Source: an uncultured Allobosea sp.
GTDB lineage: Bacteria; Pseudomonadota; Alphaproteobacteria; Rhizobiales; Beijerinckiaceae
Direction: 5' to 3'
Assembly: GCF_945956895.1 (NCBI RefSeq)
Contig: NZ_CAMFJF010000037.1
Span: 1 to 32,304, forward strand
DNA: 32,304 bases
Shown here: positions 7,250 to 14,952 of the stretch, in pieces
Position numbering within the stretch: the stretch's first letter is position 1
Layout: each line of letters opens with the position of its first letter
The notes under the pieces: generated by a model
Databases searched by the model: none
Seen by the model: the letters and a program-made list of their open reading frames with translations, nothing else
Told to the model about the DNA's origin: nothing
Position numbers and translations under genes: made by a program

Positions 7250-8347
7250 TCAGCCTTCGCGGCCGAGCGCGTAATCGGTGAAGTTCATGCCGAGCGCCTT
7301 TTCGACGATCGGATAGACGCTGGGGTCGGTGACGCTGGAGCTGAGCGGGATCTTGCTCTTGGGCACGCGCAGCACCGAGAGTTCCATGCCCTCGCGGACA
7401 TGGCCGGCACTGACCGGCTGGCCGTCATTGTCGAGCGTGGTGATCACGTCCGGGAAGCAGGCGTGGCGGGCGCCGTCGGGATCTGTCACCGCCATGTACT
7501 CGTTCATGACATGGATGACGCGGGCGGCTGCCCCGGTGCCGACCTGGATCGTACCGATATCGAAGGCCTCGTTGGTGTAGCGCACATCCTTCTTCGCGAC
7601 GGTGCCGCGCGCGATGATCGAGCCGCCGGTCTCGTCGCAGATCGCGTCGATCACGGCGCTGCCGCCCTTCGGCTTGGCGGCGAGGATGCGCTCGCCCAGC
7701 GCCAGCGCCATCGAGATGCCGCCGAGCGCCGCGTTCTTGCGGACATAGGCCGCCGAAACCGGGTTGCGGCAGGAGGCGATGAAGCCGCCCGACATGTCGG
7801 ACGCCGTGCGCAGGATCGGCGAGATCTTGGCGGTCGCACCGCGCGTCACCAGCTCGATATACTGGTTCTTCGAACGGTTACCGCCGACCGCGACCTGGAT
7901 CGTCGCTTCCGGGCTGTTGGCGAGGCCGATCGAACCCATGTCGCCAGTGGGATGGGCGCGGATGTCGCCGACGGCATCGACGACCTTGACGCCGAGGATC
8001 GCGCTCGGCAGCCAGGCGTTCAGCGTGCTCGACATGCCGTTCTGGCCGATGATCAGGCCGTAGATCGGCTTGCCCAGAGCCTCCTGCAGCAATTGCACGG
8101 CCTTGACGTAGTCGATGCCCCACATCTCCCACTCGGTCGTGCCGCCGGGCGCACCGATGGCGGCAGCCGTGGCGATGATCGCATCGTCGGGAATCTCGTC
8201 CATGGTGACGAGTTCGGGCCTGCCGGTATTGACCGCGGCAGTGCCGAGCATCCGGCCGTGATCGGCCCAGCCGCCGCCGCCTGCCGCGAAGACCGACCCG
8301 CCGGCAACTGCGGCCTCGACATCCCTGCTCGTCAGAATGCGTCTCAT
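7250..8347 (-). CDS. DUF917 family protein (S-methyl-thiohydantoin desulfurase-like)
   Basis: This 365-residue protein belongs to DUF917 (Pfam PF06032). Recognisable parts are the Gly-rich N-terminus GGSVFAAGGGGWADHGRML, the SSTLNAWLPSAILGVKVVDA region and the C-terminal SSSVTDPSVYPIVEKALGMNF. As I recall, the family has been linked to desulfuration of S-methyl-thiohydantoin and is related to hydantoinase/oxoprolinase gene sets. It is the first gene of the catabolic operon and probably acts on the ring compound before hydrolysis. ATG 8347 has GGAG upstream. The longer in-frame ATG at 8389 would lie about where the LysR-dependent transcript is expected to start, so I chose the shorter form. 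Confidence 0.85.
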   Translation of the reverse strand: MRRILTSRDVEAAVAGGSVFAAGGGGWADHGRMLGTAAVNTGRPELVTMDEIPDDAIIATAAAIGAPGGTTEWEMWGIDYVKAVQLLQEALGKPIYGLIIGQNGMSSTLNAWLPSAILGVKVVDAVGDIRAHPTGDMGSIGLANSPEATIQVAVGGNRSKNQYIELVTRGATAKISPILRTASDMSGGFIASCRNPVSAAYVRKNAALGGISMALALGERILAAKPKGGSAVIDAICDETGGSIIARGTVAKKDVRYTNEAFDIGTIQVGTGAAARVIHVMNEYMAVTDPDGARHACFPDVITTLDNDGQPVSAGHVREGMELSVLRVPKSKIPLSSSVTDPSVYPIVEKALGMNFTDYALGREG

Positions 8348-8428
8348 CGGCCGGCTCCGTCCTTCTCCCGCGCCGATCGTGGCCGGCATGGGGTCGAGCT
8401 TAGGGCGCTAGGCGCGAAATGAATCATG

Positions 8429-8461
8429 CTTATTATGCGACCGACCATAATTGGATGTTAT
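8429..8461 (-). promoter_or_regulatory. Predicted LysR operator A, DUF917 operon / lysR divergent promoter
   Basis: Read toward the DUF917 operon, ATAACATCCAATTAT (8461 down to 8447) is followed by 11 nt, then TAATAA (8435-8430) and GCATGA. The 15-mer is an imperfect dyad ATAAC-N5-(A)TTAT with the LysR-type T-N11-A arrangement. Two other sites here (9389-9420 and 15995-16026) share sequence, spacing and orientation. It lies 99 nt before the DUF917 start and 5-19 nt upstream of the lysR ATG, a position suited to activating the operon while repressing lysR. Confidence 0.7.
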
Positions 8462-8465
8462 CGCC

Positions 8466-9392
8466 ATGCGCCTCAATCTCCGGCAGATCGAAGTCTTCCG
8501 GGCCATCATGATCACCGGCTCGATCAGCGGTGCGGCCCGCCTGCTCTCGGTCTCGCAGCCCGCCATCAGCCGCCTGCTGGCCTATACAGAGGATCGATTG
8601 GCGCTGCGCCTGTTCGAGCGCGTGCGCGGCCGCGTGCAGCCGACGCCCGAGGCGCGCCGTCTCTTCCAGGAGGTCGATCAGGTCCATCAGGGTGTGGTCA
8701 GGGTCAACGAGCTCGCCGAGGAATTGCGCGAGCGTGGCACCGGCTCGGTCCGGATCGTCGCGAGCCCGAGTGTCGGCCAGACCCTGGTTCCCGATGCCAT
8801 CGCTCGCCTGCGCGAGCGCTTTCCCGATCTGCGCGTCGAGTTCGAGGTGCTGACCATCCTCGAGATCATCGCCAAGGTCGTGGCTGGCCGGGCCGATCTC
8901 GGCGTCTCGATCCTGCCCGTCGACGAGCCGACGCTCGACATGGAAGTGCTCACCGAAGGGCGGCTCATGGTCATCATGCCGCGCGACCATGCGCTCGCGC
9001 GGCTGCGCGTCATCCGGCCGGCCGATCTCGCGCCCTATCCGCTGATCGGCTTCGGGTCGCAGACACCCTATGGCGATGTCGTCGGCCGCGCGCTCACCTT
9101 GAAATCCGAGCCGCTGCGGATCAGCACCGTCGTCCGCTTCACCCCGGTCGCCTGCGCCATGGTGCGTGCGGGTGCTGGCGTCGCGGTGGTCGACGAATTC
9201 GTGCTGCGCGGGCGAACCTGGCCGGAATTGGTGTCGCGCCCGCTCGCGCCGAAGACGCGGGTCCGCGCTCATTTGCTGACGCCGCGCTTCGAGCCGCTGT
9301 CGCGCACGGCAAGCGCGTTTGTCGACATCTTGCGGAACCTGGTCCCGCCTCCACCCGCCAAGCATACTGGGGAAGGCGAAGAGGGAGCTTAA
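8466..9392 (+). CDS. LysR-family transcriptional regulator of the hydantoin-type locus
   Basis: This 308-residue LysR-type regulator has an N-terminal winged HTH (about 4-62, with FRAIMITGSISGAARLLSVS and QPAISRLL). The C-terminal effector-binding domain resembles a periplasmic binding protein (PSVGQTLVPDAIARLRERFPDLRVE onward, abbreviated here). It is divergent from the eight-gene catabolic operon and followed by the ABC transporter genes. ATG 8466 is preferred over an in-frame TTG at 8451, because the TTG lies inside the predicted operator and has no ribosome site. It most likely senses the ring compound or a carbamoyl intermediate and activates the operons carrying the shared 15-bp dyad; the effector is unknown. 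Confidence 0.93.
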   Translation: MRLNLRQIEVFRAIMITGSISGAARLLSVSQPAISRLLAYTEDRLALRLFERVRGRVQPTPEARRLFQEVDQVHQGVVRVNELAEELRERGTGSVRIVASPSVGQTLVPDAIARLRERFPDLRVEFEVLTILEIIAKVVAGRADLGVSILPVDEPTLDMEVLTEGRLMVIMPRDHALARLRVIRPADLAPYPLIGFGSQTPYGDVVGRALTLKSEPLRISTVVRFTPVACAMVRAGAGVAVVDEFVLRGRTWPELVSRPLAPKTRVRAHLLTPRFEPLSRTASAFVDILRNLVPPPPAKHTGEGEEGA

Positions 9393-9420
9393 CATCAGGT
9401 TATGGCCACCCGACAATAAA
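9389..9420 (+). promoter_or_regulatory. Predicted LysR operator C, upstream of the ABC transporter
   Basis: TTAACATCAGGTTAT (9389-9403), then 11 nt, then AATAAA (9415-9420) followed by TGATT. This matches the arrangement and orientation of the sites before the DUF917 operon and the D-carbamoylase gene. It overlaps the lysR stop codon and lies about 135 nt before the binding-protein ATG. A site centred near 9396 predicts transcription starting around 9460, if the usual -65 placement of LysR recognition sites holds. Confidence 0.68.
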
Positions 9421-9537
9421 TGATTGGCTGGGCATGATTTGGCCCTGTTAGGCTCCCTTTGGACGTGGCCGGATTGTTGCAGGGACAGGGGTGCAGCAAT
9501 CGCAGTGTAGCCACCACGCATAACGGGAGCGGGAAAC

Positions 9538-10413
9538 ATGAAGCTGAATTCGATCAACCTGACGCGGGCCGTCGCCGCGGGCGCCATGCTCGCGGCCATG
9601 CTCGCCATGCCGGCCATGGCGCAGGACGCCGACCATCCGCAGGGCGAGAAGCTGAAGGTGGCTTGCGATCTCGGCTTCGCGCCGTTCTGCTTCAAGACGC
9701 CGACCGGCGAGACGACCGGCTTCACCTATGACATGTCGGCCGCGCTGGCGAAGCAGCTCGGGCGCCCCGGTGTCGACGTGACGGATTCGAACTTCTCGGC
9801 GATCTTCGCCGGCTTGTTCTCCAAGCGTTATGAGATGATCCCGGCGCCGACCAACATTACCACCGAGCGCGCGGCGCAGATGCTGTTCAGCGAGCCCTAT
9901 ATGCCGACGGGCCTCGGCTTCCTCGTCAAGAAGGGCGGCAAGATTGCCGGTCTCGAGGACCTGAAGGGCAAGGCATTGACCGTCAATAACGGCTCGATCT
10001 CGGACAAGTGGCTGACCGACAACGAAGCGAAATATGGCTTCACTATCCAGCGATACAACAAGAACGCCGACGCCGTGCAGGCGGTGATGATCGGGCGGGC
10101 CTTCGCCAATGTCGCCGACGCCCCGGTCTCGCGCTATGTCGCGACGCAGACGCCGATGGCGGAAGTCCCCTTCGTGCTCGATGGCGGCCGCAATTTCGGC
10201 ATCGCCTTCCGCAAGGAAGATGCGGCTTTCCGGGCCAAGGTCGAGATCGCGCTGGAATGCATCAAGAGCGACGGCACGCTGGCCCAGCTTCACGAGAAAT
10301 GGTTCGGCGTGAAGCCGGCGGCGGATTCCTCGACCGCCAAGATCTATCCCGGCACCGGCGCGCCTGATTTCGAAGGCTATGACGCGACCGAACACAAGGC
10401 CGCGTGCAAGTGA
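9538..10413 (+). CDS. ABC transporter substrate-binding protein, polar amino acid family (SBP_bac_3)
   Basis: This 291-residue periplasmic protein has a Sec signal peptide (basic [10 protein letters not shown], hydrophobic core, cleavage after AMA before QDADHP). The mature start [18 protein letters not shown] and the [15 protein letters not shown] segment are typical of family 3 binding proteins for polar amino acids and opines. Two cysteines near the start of the mature protein could form a disulfide. The ATG has GGGAGCGGG upstream. It is followed directly by its ATPase and two permeases, and preceded by a predicted LysR operator, so it probably captures the hydantoin, carbamoyl or amino-acid substrate used by the surrounding enzymes. 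Confidence 0.93.
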   Translation: MKLNSINLTRAVAAGAMLAAMLAMPAMAQDADHPQGEKLKVACDLGFAPFCFKTPTGETTGFTYDMSAALAKQLGRPGVDVTDSNFSAIFAGLFSKRYEMIPAPTNITTERAAQMLFSEPYMPTGLGFLVKKGGKIAGLEDLKGKALTVNNGSISDKWLTDNEAKYGFTIQRYNKNADAVQAVMIGRAFANVADAPVSRYVATQTPMAEVPFVLDGGRNFGIAFRKEDAAFRAKVEIALECIKSDGTLAQLHEKWFGVKPAADSSTAKIYPGTGAPDFEGYDATEHKAACK

Positions 10414-11177
10414 GCTCGCAGCCCGCCATGACGGCTTCGTCGCCCGAGACGATCGTGTCGATCGAGGGGCTGCGCAAGAGCTTCGGCAATGTCGAGGTTC
10501 TGCGCGGCGTCGATCTCAAGGTCGGCAAGGGCGAGGCCGTCGTGATCGTCGGTTCCTCCGGTTCGGGCAAAAGCACCTGCCTGCGCTGCATCAACCGGCT
10601 TGAGGAGCCGACGGCAGGCACGATCCGCGTCGGCGGGCAGGTGGTCACCGGTCCCAAAGTCGATCTCGACCGTCTGCGCCGCGGGATCGGCATGGTCTTC
10701 CAGGGCATCCATCTCTACCCGCACAAGACGGCGCTGGGGAACGTTTCCCTGGCGTTGCGCAAGGTCGTGGGCCTCGGCAAGGAGGAGGCGGAGCAAAAAG
10801 CCCGTCGCCATCTCGAAGTCGTCGGCCTCGCTCACAAGGCCGACGCCTATCCGGCCGAGTTGTCAGGCGGCCAGCAACAGCGCGTCGGCATTGCCCGCGC
10901 CATGGCGCTGGAGCCGCAGGTCATGCTCTTCGACGAGCCGACCTCGGCGCTCGATCCCGAGCTCGTCGGCGAAGTCCTCAACGTCATGGTCCGCACCAAG
11001 GAAATGGGCATGACCATGATCGTGGTGACCCATGAGATGAAGTTCGCGCGCGACGTCGCCGATCGCGTCGTCTTCATGGATCATGGCGCGATCCTGGCCG
11101 AGGGCACGCCGCAGGAGATCCTGATCAACCCGCAGCACCAGCGCATCCGCGACTTCGTGATGCGCTCGCACGGCTGA
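10404..11177 (+). CDS. ABC transporter ATP-binding protein, polar amino acid type
   Basis: This roughly 257-residue ATPase has Walker [10 protein letters not shown] (50-58), a Q-loop in [12 protein letters not shown], signature LSGGQQQ (153-159), Walker B MLFDE (174-178) and the H-loop VVTHEM. The order and the [10 protein letters not shown] motif are typical of GlnQ/HisP-type importers. The start is uncertain. GTG 10404 overlaps the end of the binding-protein gene, GTG 10410 forms GTGA with its stop, and ATG 10428 is the first ATG. All leave the catalytic domain unchanged. It energises uptake through the two downstream permeases. Confidence 0.93.
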   Translation: MQVSSQPAMTASSPETIVSIEGLRKSFGNVEVLRGVDLKVGKGEAVVIVGSSGSGKSTCLRCINRLEEPTAGTIRVGGQVVTGPKVDLDRLRRGIGMVFQGIHLYPHKTALGNVSLALRKVVGLGKEEAEQKARRHLEVVGLAHKADAYPAELSGGQQQRVGIARAMALEPQVMLFDEPTSALDPELVGEVLNVMVRTKEMGMTMIVVTHEMKFARDVADRVVFMDHGAILAEGTPQEILINPQHQRIRDFVMRSHG

Positions 11178-11185
11178 CGGTACGC

Positions 11186-11860
11186 ATGGATCAGATCGTC
11201 CGCTATTTCTTCGATTTCTCGCTGATGTCGGCCTTCTGGCCGGACATCTTGCGCGGCTTCCTGATCACCGTCCAGATGTCGATCCTGACGGTCCTGATCG
11301 GTATTCCGCTCGGCCTCGCGCTGGCGATCCTCAGGCTCTACGGCATCCGGCCGCTGAACTGGCTGATCATCTTCTACATCGATTTCTTCCGCTCGATCCC
11401 CCAGCTCGTCCTGATCGTGCTGGCCTATTTCGCGCTGCCTTATTTCGGGCTGGTGCTGGAACCCATCACCGCGACGGTGCTGGCGCTCGCGATCGTGCTT
11501 TCGGCCTTTGCCGAGGAGATCTTCTGGGCCGGTATCAACGCCGTGCCGAAGGGGCAGTGGGAAGCCGGCCGCTCTACCGGCCTCTCCTTCACCAGGACGC
11601 TGGCCTATATCATCCTGCCCCAGGTGGTGCGCATCTCGATCCCGCCATTGACCAACCGCGCCATCGGCATCAGCAAAGGCACGACGCTGGGCTCGGTCGT
11701 GGCGGTGCCCGAGCTTCTCAACGTGACGTCGAGCATTCAGTCCAACGTCGCCAACCCGACGGCGCTGACCGTCGGCGCGCTTCTCTTCCTCGTGCTGTTC
11801 CTGCCCTTCGTGCGCTTCACGCGCTGGCTCGAACACGCCTATGCGCATCCGAGGTCATGA
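11186..11860 (+). CDS. Amino acid ABC transporter permease (HisM/HisQ type), first subunit
   Basis: This 224-residue inner-membrane protein has about five hydrophobic helices. The EAA-loop sequence EEIFWAGINAVPKGQWEAG, which contacts the ATPase, and the preceding RSIPQLVLIVL segment are diagnostic of polar amino acid permeases. It starts 8 nt after the ATPase stop, and its TGA overlaps the next permease ATG. It pairs with the following gene to form the heterodimeric pore. Confidence 0.93.
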   Translation: MDQIVRYFFDFSLMSAFWPDILRGFLITVQMSILTVLIGIPLGLALAILRLYGIRPLNWLIIFYIDFFRSIPQLVLIVLAYFALPYFGLVLEPITATVLALAIVLSAFAEEIFWAGINAVPKGQWEAGRSTGLSFTRTLAYIILPQVVRISIPPLTNRAIGISKGTTLGSVVAVPELLNVTSSIQSNVANPTALTVGALLFLVLFLPFVRFTRWLEHAYAHPRS

Positions 11861-12534
11861 TGGACGATCTCGTCACGACCTTCCTCAACATCGACGTCCT
11901 CAAGCAGGTCTGGCCGCTGCTGCTGCAGGGCTTCTGGATGACGCTGGCGTTGGCCGCCGTCGCGGTGCCGCTCTCGGTAATCACAGGCATCGCCATCGCC
12001 ATGGCGCAGGATGTGCCGAACAAGCTGCTGCGCTTCCTGCTGATCGCCTATGTCGATGTGATGCGCGCCATCCCGCCGCTGGTGCTGCTGATCTTCATCT
12101 TCTTCGGCCTGCCTTTCCTTGGCCTGAAGCTCAACGAATTCACCGCCGCCGTGCTGGCCCTGACGCTGAACGGGTCAAGCTATTTCGCCGAGATCTTCCG
12201 CGCCGGCATCGAATCCGTGCCGAAGGGCCAGCGCGAGGCGGCCCGCTCTACGGGCTTGAGCTGGTACAAGAGCATGATCCATGTCGTGGTGCCGCAGGGC
12301 ACGCGCAATGTGCTGCCGGATCTGATCAGCAACACGGTCGAGCTGGTGAAGCAGACCTCGATCGCCTCTGCCGTCGCCTTGCAGGAGTTGCTGCGCTCGG
12401 CCCAGCTCGCCCAGGGTCTGCTCTATAATCCGACGCCGCTGATCGCGGTGGCGATCGTCTACTTCCTGATGTTCTGGCCCTTCGTGCGGCTGGTCTCGCG
12501 TCTGCAGAACCGCACGGCCGTCTCGGCTGCGTGA
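11857..12534 (+). CDS. Amino acid ABC transporter permease, second subunit
   Basis: This 225-residue inner-membrane permease parallels the preceding one: VMRAIPPLVLLIFIFFG helix region and EAA loop EIFRAGIESVPKGQREAAR. Translation probably begins at ATG 11857, which overlaps the upstream TGA (ATGA) and has CGAGG just upstream; ATG 11860 is equally possible. The open frame extends 100 codons further back within the first permease, which is a shadow. It is the last gene of the transporter operon and converges on the NHL gene. Confidence 0.93.
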   Translation: MMDDLVTTFLNIDVLKQVWPLLLQGFWMTLALAAVAVPLSVITGIAIAMAQDVPNKLLRFLLIAYVDVMRAIPPLVLLIFIFFGLPFLGLKLNEFTAAVLALTLNGSSYFAEIFRAGIESVPKGQREAARSTGLSWYKSMIHVVVPQGTRNVLPDLISNTVELVKQTSIASAVALQELLRSAQLAQGLLYNPTPLIAVAIVYFLMFWPFVRLVSRLQNRTAVSAA

Positions 12535-12543
12535 GGAGGAAAC

Positions 12544-12563
12544 CCGCCTGTCGCGTCAGGCGG
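12544..12563. terminator. Hairpin between convergent permease and NHL genes
   Basis: CCGCCTG (12544-12550) and CAGGCGG (12557-12563) form a perfect 7-bp stem with loop TCGCGT. The gap between the convergent stops is 21 nt, and the right arm includes the NHL stop codon. There is no T-run on either side. A bidirectional terminator is the likely role. Confidence 0.5.
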
Positions 12564-13407
12564 CGACGGGAAAGAGGCGGGTGATGCGGTTCGGGTTGGT
12601 CTCGGCGAGGAAGATGTCGCCGGCAGGGCCGAGCCAGAGGCCATGGGCTCCGTTGAGCACGGGGCGGCATCGCCCGAGCAGCGCGCCATCGGCGGAGAGC
12701 AGGCTCAGCGTCGGGATGGAATCGCAGACATGAATCCGGTCCTCCGCATCGGCGACGACATCCTGCGGCCGCAGGAAGGCGTCCCAGACCGCGAGGCACT
12801 CGCCTTCGGCCGTGAAGCTCTGTACGCGGCTGTTCTCGCGATCCGCGACGATCACGCGCCCGTCGCTGAGCACGCAGATGCCATGCGGCGTCAGGAAGGC
12901 GCCCGGCGCCGTTCCGACCGAGCCCCAGCTCGCGATCAGGCTGCCATCGGCGTCGAAACGATGGATCCGGCCATTGCCGTAACCATCCGCGACATAGAAG
13001 CCGCCATCGGGCGCGAAGGCGATATCGCTGGGGTGGTTGAAGGGGCGGCCCGGCCGGTGGCTTTCGCCGATCTGCCTGTGCAACTGCCCTTCGATATCGC
13101 AGAAGAGAATGCGATGCGCGTCGCGATCGACGATGGCGAGGCCGCCATCGGGCGTTGTCGCGATCTTGTGGGCATCGACGCACAGCATCTCGCCCCAGCT
13201 CCGCAGGAAGCCGCCATCGGCCGCCAGCGTGACGACGCAAGGCCCATCCGGGTCGATGGCGCCGTCGCGGCGCAGCAGGACATGCACGAGCCCATCCTTG
13301 TCGACCGCGAGATCGGTGATCCGGCCCGGCGTCGTGGGCAGGATGCCCCAAGGGCGCTCGATACCGTAGAGCCTGTCGCCGAGGGCTACGCGCAATTCCG
13401 TTTTCAT
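12556..13407 (-). CDS. NHL-repeat beta-propeller protein, peptidyl-hydroxyglycine lyase (PAL)-like
   Basis: This 283-residue protein has no signal peptide and about six NHL-type blades (for example GGFYVADGYGNGRIHRFD and GRVIVADRENSRVQSF). A histidine recurs at the start of several blades: H80 (DAHKI), H125 (NHPSD), H175 (TPHGI) and H255 (GAHGL). Such rings of His bind a central metal in peptidyl-alpha-hydroxyglycine amidating lyase and related propellers, which split carbinolamide-type N-C bonds. A similar dealkylating or lyase step on an N-acyl carbinolamine would suit ureide catabolism, but this is speculative. It is divergent from the intact hydantoinase gene with a 71-nt gap, and it shows no LysR-type dyad. 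Confidence 0.8.
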   Translation of the reverse strand: MKTELRVALGDRLYGIERPWGILPTTPGRITDLAVDKDGLVHVLLRRDGAIDPDGPCVVTLAADGGFLRSWGEMLCVDAHKIATTPDGGLAIVDRDAHRILFCDIEGQLHRQIGESHRPGRPFNHPSDIAFAPDGGFYVADGYGNGRIHRFDADGSLIASWGSVGTAPGAFLTPHGICVLSDGRVIVADRENSRVQSFTAEGECLAVWDAFLRPQDVVADAEDRIHVCDSIPTLSLLSADGALLGRCRPVLNGAHGLWLGPAGDIFLAETNPNRITRLFPVAA

Positions 13408-13478
13408 TCTGATCTCGTTGCTGTTTCGCGCGCCGCGGGCTGCCGTTTCACGGCCCCCGCCGCATAGAGAGAAAGACC

Positions 13479-14921
13479 ATGAGCGAATTCGATCTCGTCA
13501 TCCGCGGCGGCACGGCCGTGACCGCTACCGATATCGGAGCGTTCGATATCGGCGTAACGGGAGGCGTCATCGCCGCGATCGGCGCGGGGCTGCCGCGCGG
13601 CAGGCAGGAGGTCGATGCGCGAGGGCAGCTCGTCCTGCCCGGCGGCGTGGACAGTCATGTCCATCTCGACCAGCCCTTTTCCTCGGGCGCCGACATCGCC
13701 GATGGCTTCGACAGCGGCACGGCTTCCGCCGCTGCGGGCGGCACGACGACGGTCGTCTGCCACGCCCCGCAGATCCGCGGCGGCTCGCTGGCCGGCGCGG
13801 TCGCCGCCTATGCCGAGAAGGCGAAGCAAGCCCGGATCGATCACGCCTTCCATCTGCTGGTCAATGATCCGACGCACGAGGTGCTGGAGCGCGAATTGCC
13901 TGCGCTGGTCGAGGCCGGGCACCGCTCGGTCAAGATCTTCATGACCTATGACAGCAACCGGCTTGGTGACGCACAGATCCTGCAGACGCTGGCGGCGGCC
14001 AGGCGCGCAGGCGCGCTCGTCTGCGTCCATGCCGAGCATCACGAGCTGATCACCTGGCTGACGCAGGCGCTGCTGGCGGCCGGGCAGACGGCGCCGCGTC
14101 ATCTCGCCTGGGCCAAGCCCATGGTGGTCGAGCGTGAGGCGACGCATCGCATCCTGGCGCTGGCCGAAGCGCTGGATACGCCGGTTCAGATCTTCCACGT
14201 CTCGGGCCGGCAGTCTGGCGAGGAGGTCGAGCGGGCGCAGAGGTGCGGGCAGAAGGCATGGGCGGAGACTTGCACTCAGTATCTCGTGCTCGACGAGGCC
14301 GATATGGACCGGCCGGGTTTCGAAGGCGCGAAGTTCATGATCTCGCCGGCCTTGCGCTCCGGCGCCGATCGCGAGGCGCTCTGGCAGTTCCTGCGCGACG
14401 GCGTCATCGACATCGTCTCGTCCGACCATTCGCCGCTGCGCTATGACGATCCGCGCGGCAAGAAGCAGCATGGCGAGAACGCGCCCTTCAACAAGATCCC
14501 GAACGGCGTGCCCGGCCTGGCGGCGCGGTTGCCCATTCTCTACTCGGAAGGTGTCGCCAAGGGCCGCATCGATCTGCGCCGCTTCGTCGATCTCGTCGCG
14601 ACCAATCCGGCCAGGCGTTTTGGGCTGGCGCCACGCAAGGGCGCGCTCGCGGTCGGGGCCGATGCCGATATCGTGCTGTTCGATCCCGCCCGGCGCGTCA
14701 CGCTCACCAATGCCATGCAGCATCACGGCAGCGACTACACGCCCTATGAGGGCATGGAGGTGCAGGGTTATCCGACGGCGACCTACCAGCGCGGCCGCCT
14801 CGTCTTCGACGGCAAGCGCGTGCTGGCGCAGCCGGGTGACGGGCAATTGCTGGCGCGGGGGCCCTATGCCGAGATCGCGCCGACGGGCCGTTTCCCGACG
14901 CTGTTCGACCCGTTCGGCTGA
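13479..14921 (+). CDS. D-hydantoinase / dihydropyrimidinase-type cyclic amidohydrolase
   Basis: This 480-residue amidohydrolase has the full binuclear metal set: H60 and H62 in DSHVHLDQPF, the carbamylated-lysine candidate K152 in SVKIFMTYDS, H184 in CVHAEHHE, H240 in FHVSG and D316 in SSDHSP. Length and motif order match hydantoinase, dihydropyrimidinase and allantoinase, which open five- or six-membered cyclic ureides to N-carbamoyl acids. It converges with a D-carbamoylase gene, the classical partner for making D-amino acids from hydantoins. GAGAGAAAGACC precedes the ATG. It is distinct from the divergent paralogue at 5856-7205, which lacks the first metal His. Substrate range cannot be read from sequence. 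Confidence 0.92.
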   Translation: MSEFDLVIRGGTAVTATDIGAFDIGVTGGVIAAIGAGLPRGRQEVDARGQLVLPGGVDSHVHLDQPFSSGADIADGFDSGTASAAAGGTTTVVCHAPQIRGGSLAGAVAAYAEKAKQARIDHAFHLLVNDPTHEVLERELPALVEAGHRSVKIFMTYDSNRLGDAQILQTLAAARRAGALVCVHAEHHELITWLTQALLAAGQTAPRHLAWAKPMVVEREATHRILALAEALDTPVQIFHVSGRQSGEEVERAQRCGQKAWAETCTQYLVLDEADMDRPGFEGAKFMISPALRSGADREALWQFLRDGVIDIVSSDHSPLRYDDPRGKKQHGENAPFNKIPNGVPGLAARLPILYSEGVAKGRIDLRRFVDLVATNPARRFGLAPRKGALAVGADADIVLFDPARRVTLTNAMQHHGSDYTPYEGMEVQGYPTATYQRGRLVFDGKRVLAQPGDGQLLARGPYAEIAPTGRFPTLFDPFG

Positions 14922-14930
14922 GGTCGCCAA

Positions 14931-14952
14931 GGAGGGCGCTCAGGCGCCCTCC
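14931..14952. terminator. Perfect 9-bp hairpin between convergent hydantoinase and D-carbamoylase genes
   Basis: GGAGGGCGC (14931-14939) and GCGCCCTCC (14944-14952) form a perfect 9-bp stem with loop TCAG. It spans the 18-nt gap between the convergent stop codons and includes the D-carbamoylase TGA. No clear T-run follows, but stability and position favour a bidirectional terminator. Confidence 0.65.

Noticed and set aside
8433..9725. 430-codon minus-strand open frame opposite lysR
   Set aside because: It covers a clear LysR gene and the transporter promoter on the other strand, has no recognisable domain and no ribosome site.
13404..14930. 508-codon minus-strand open frame opposite the D-hydantoinase
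   Set aside because: It is antisense to a gene with a complete catalytic set, and its translation shows no family features.
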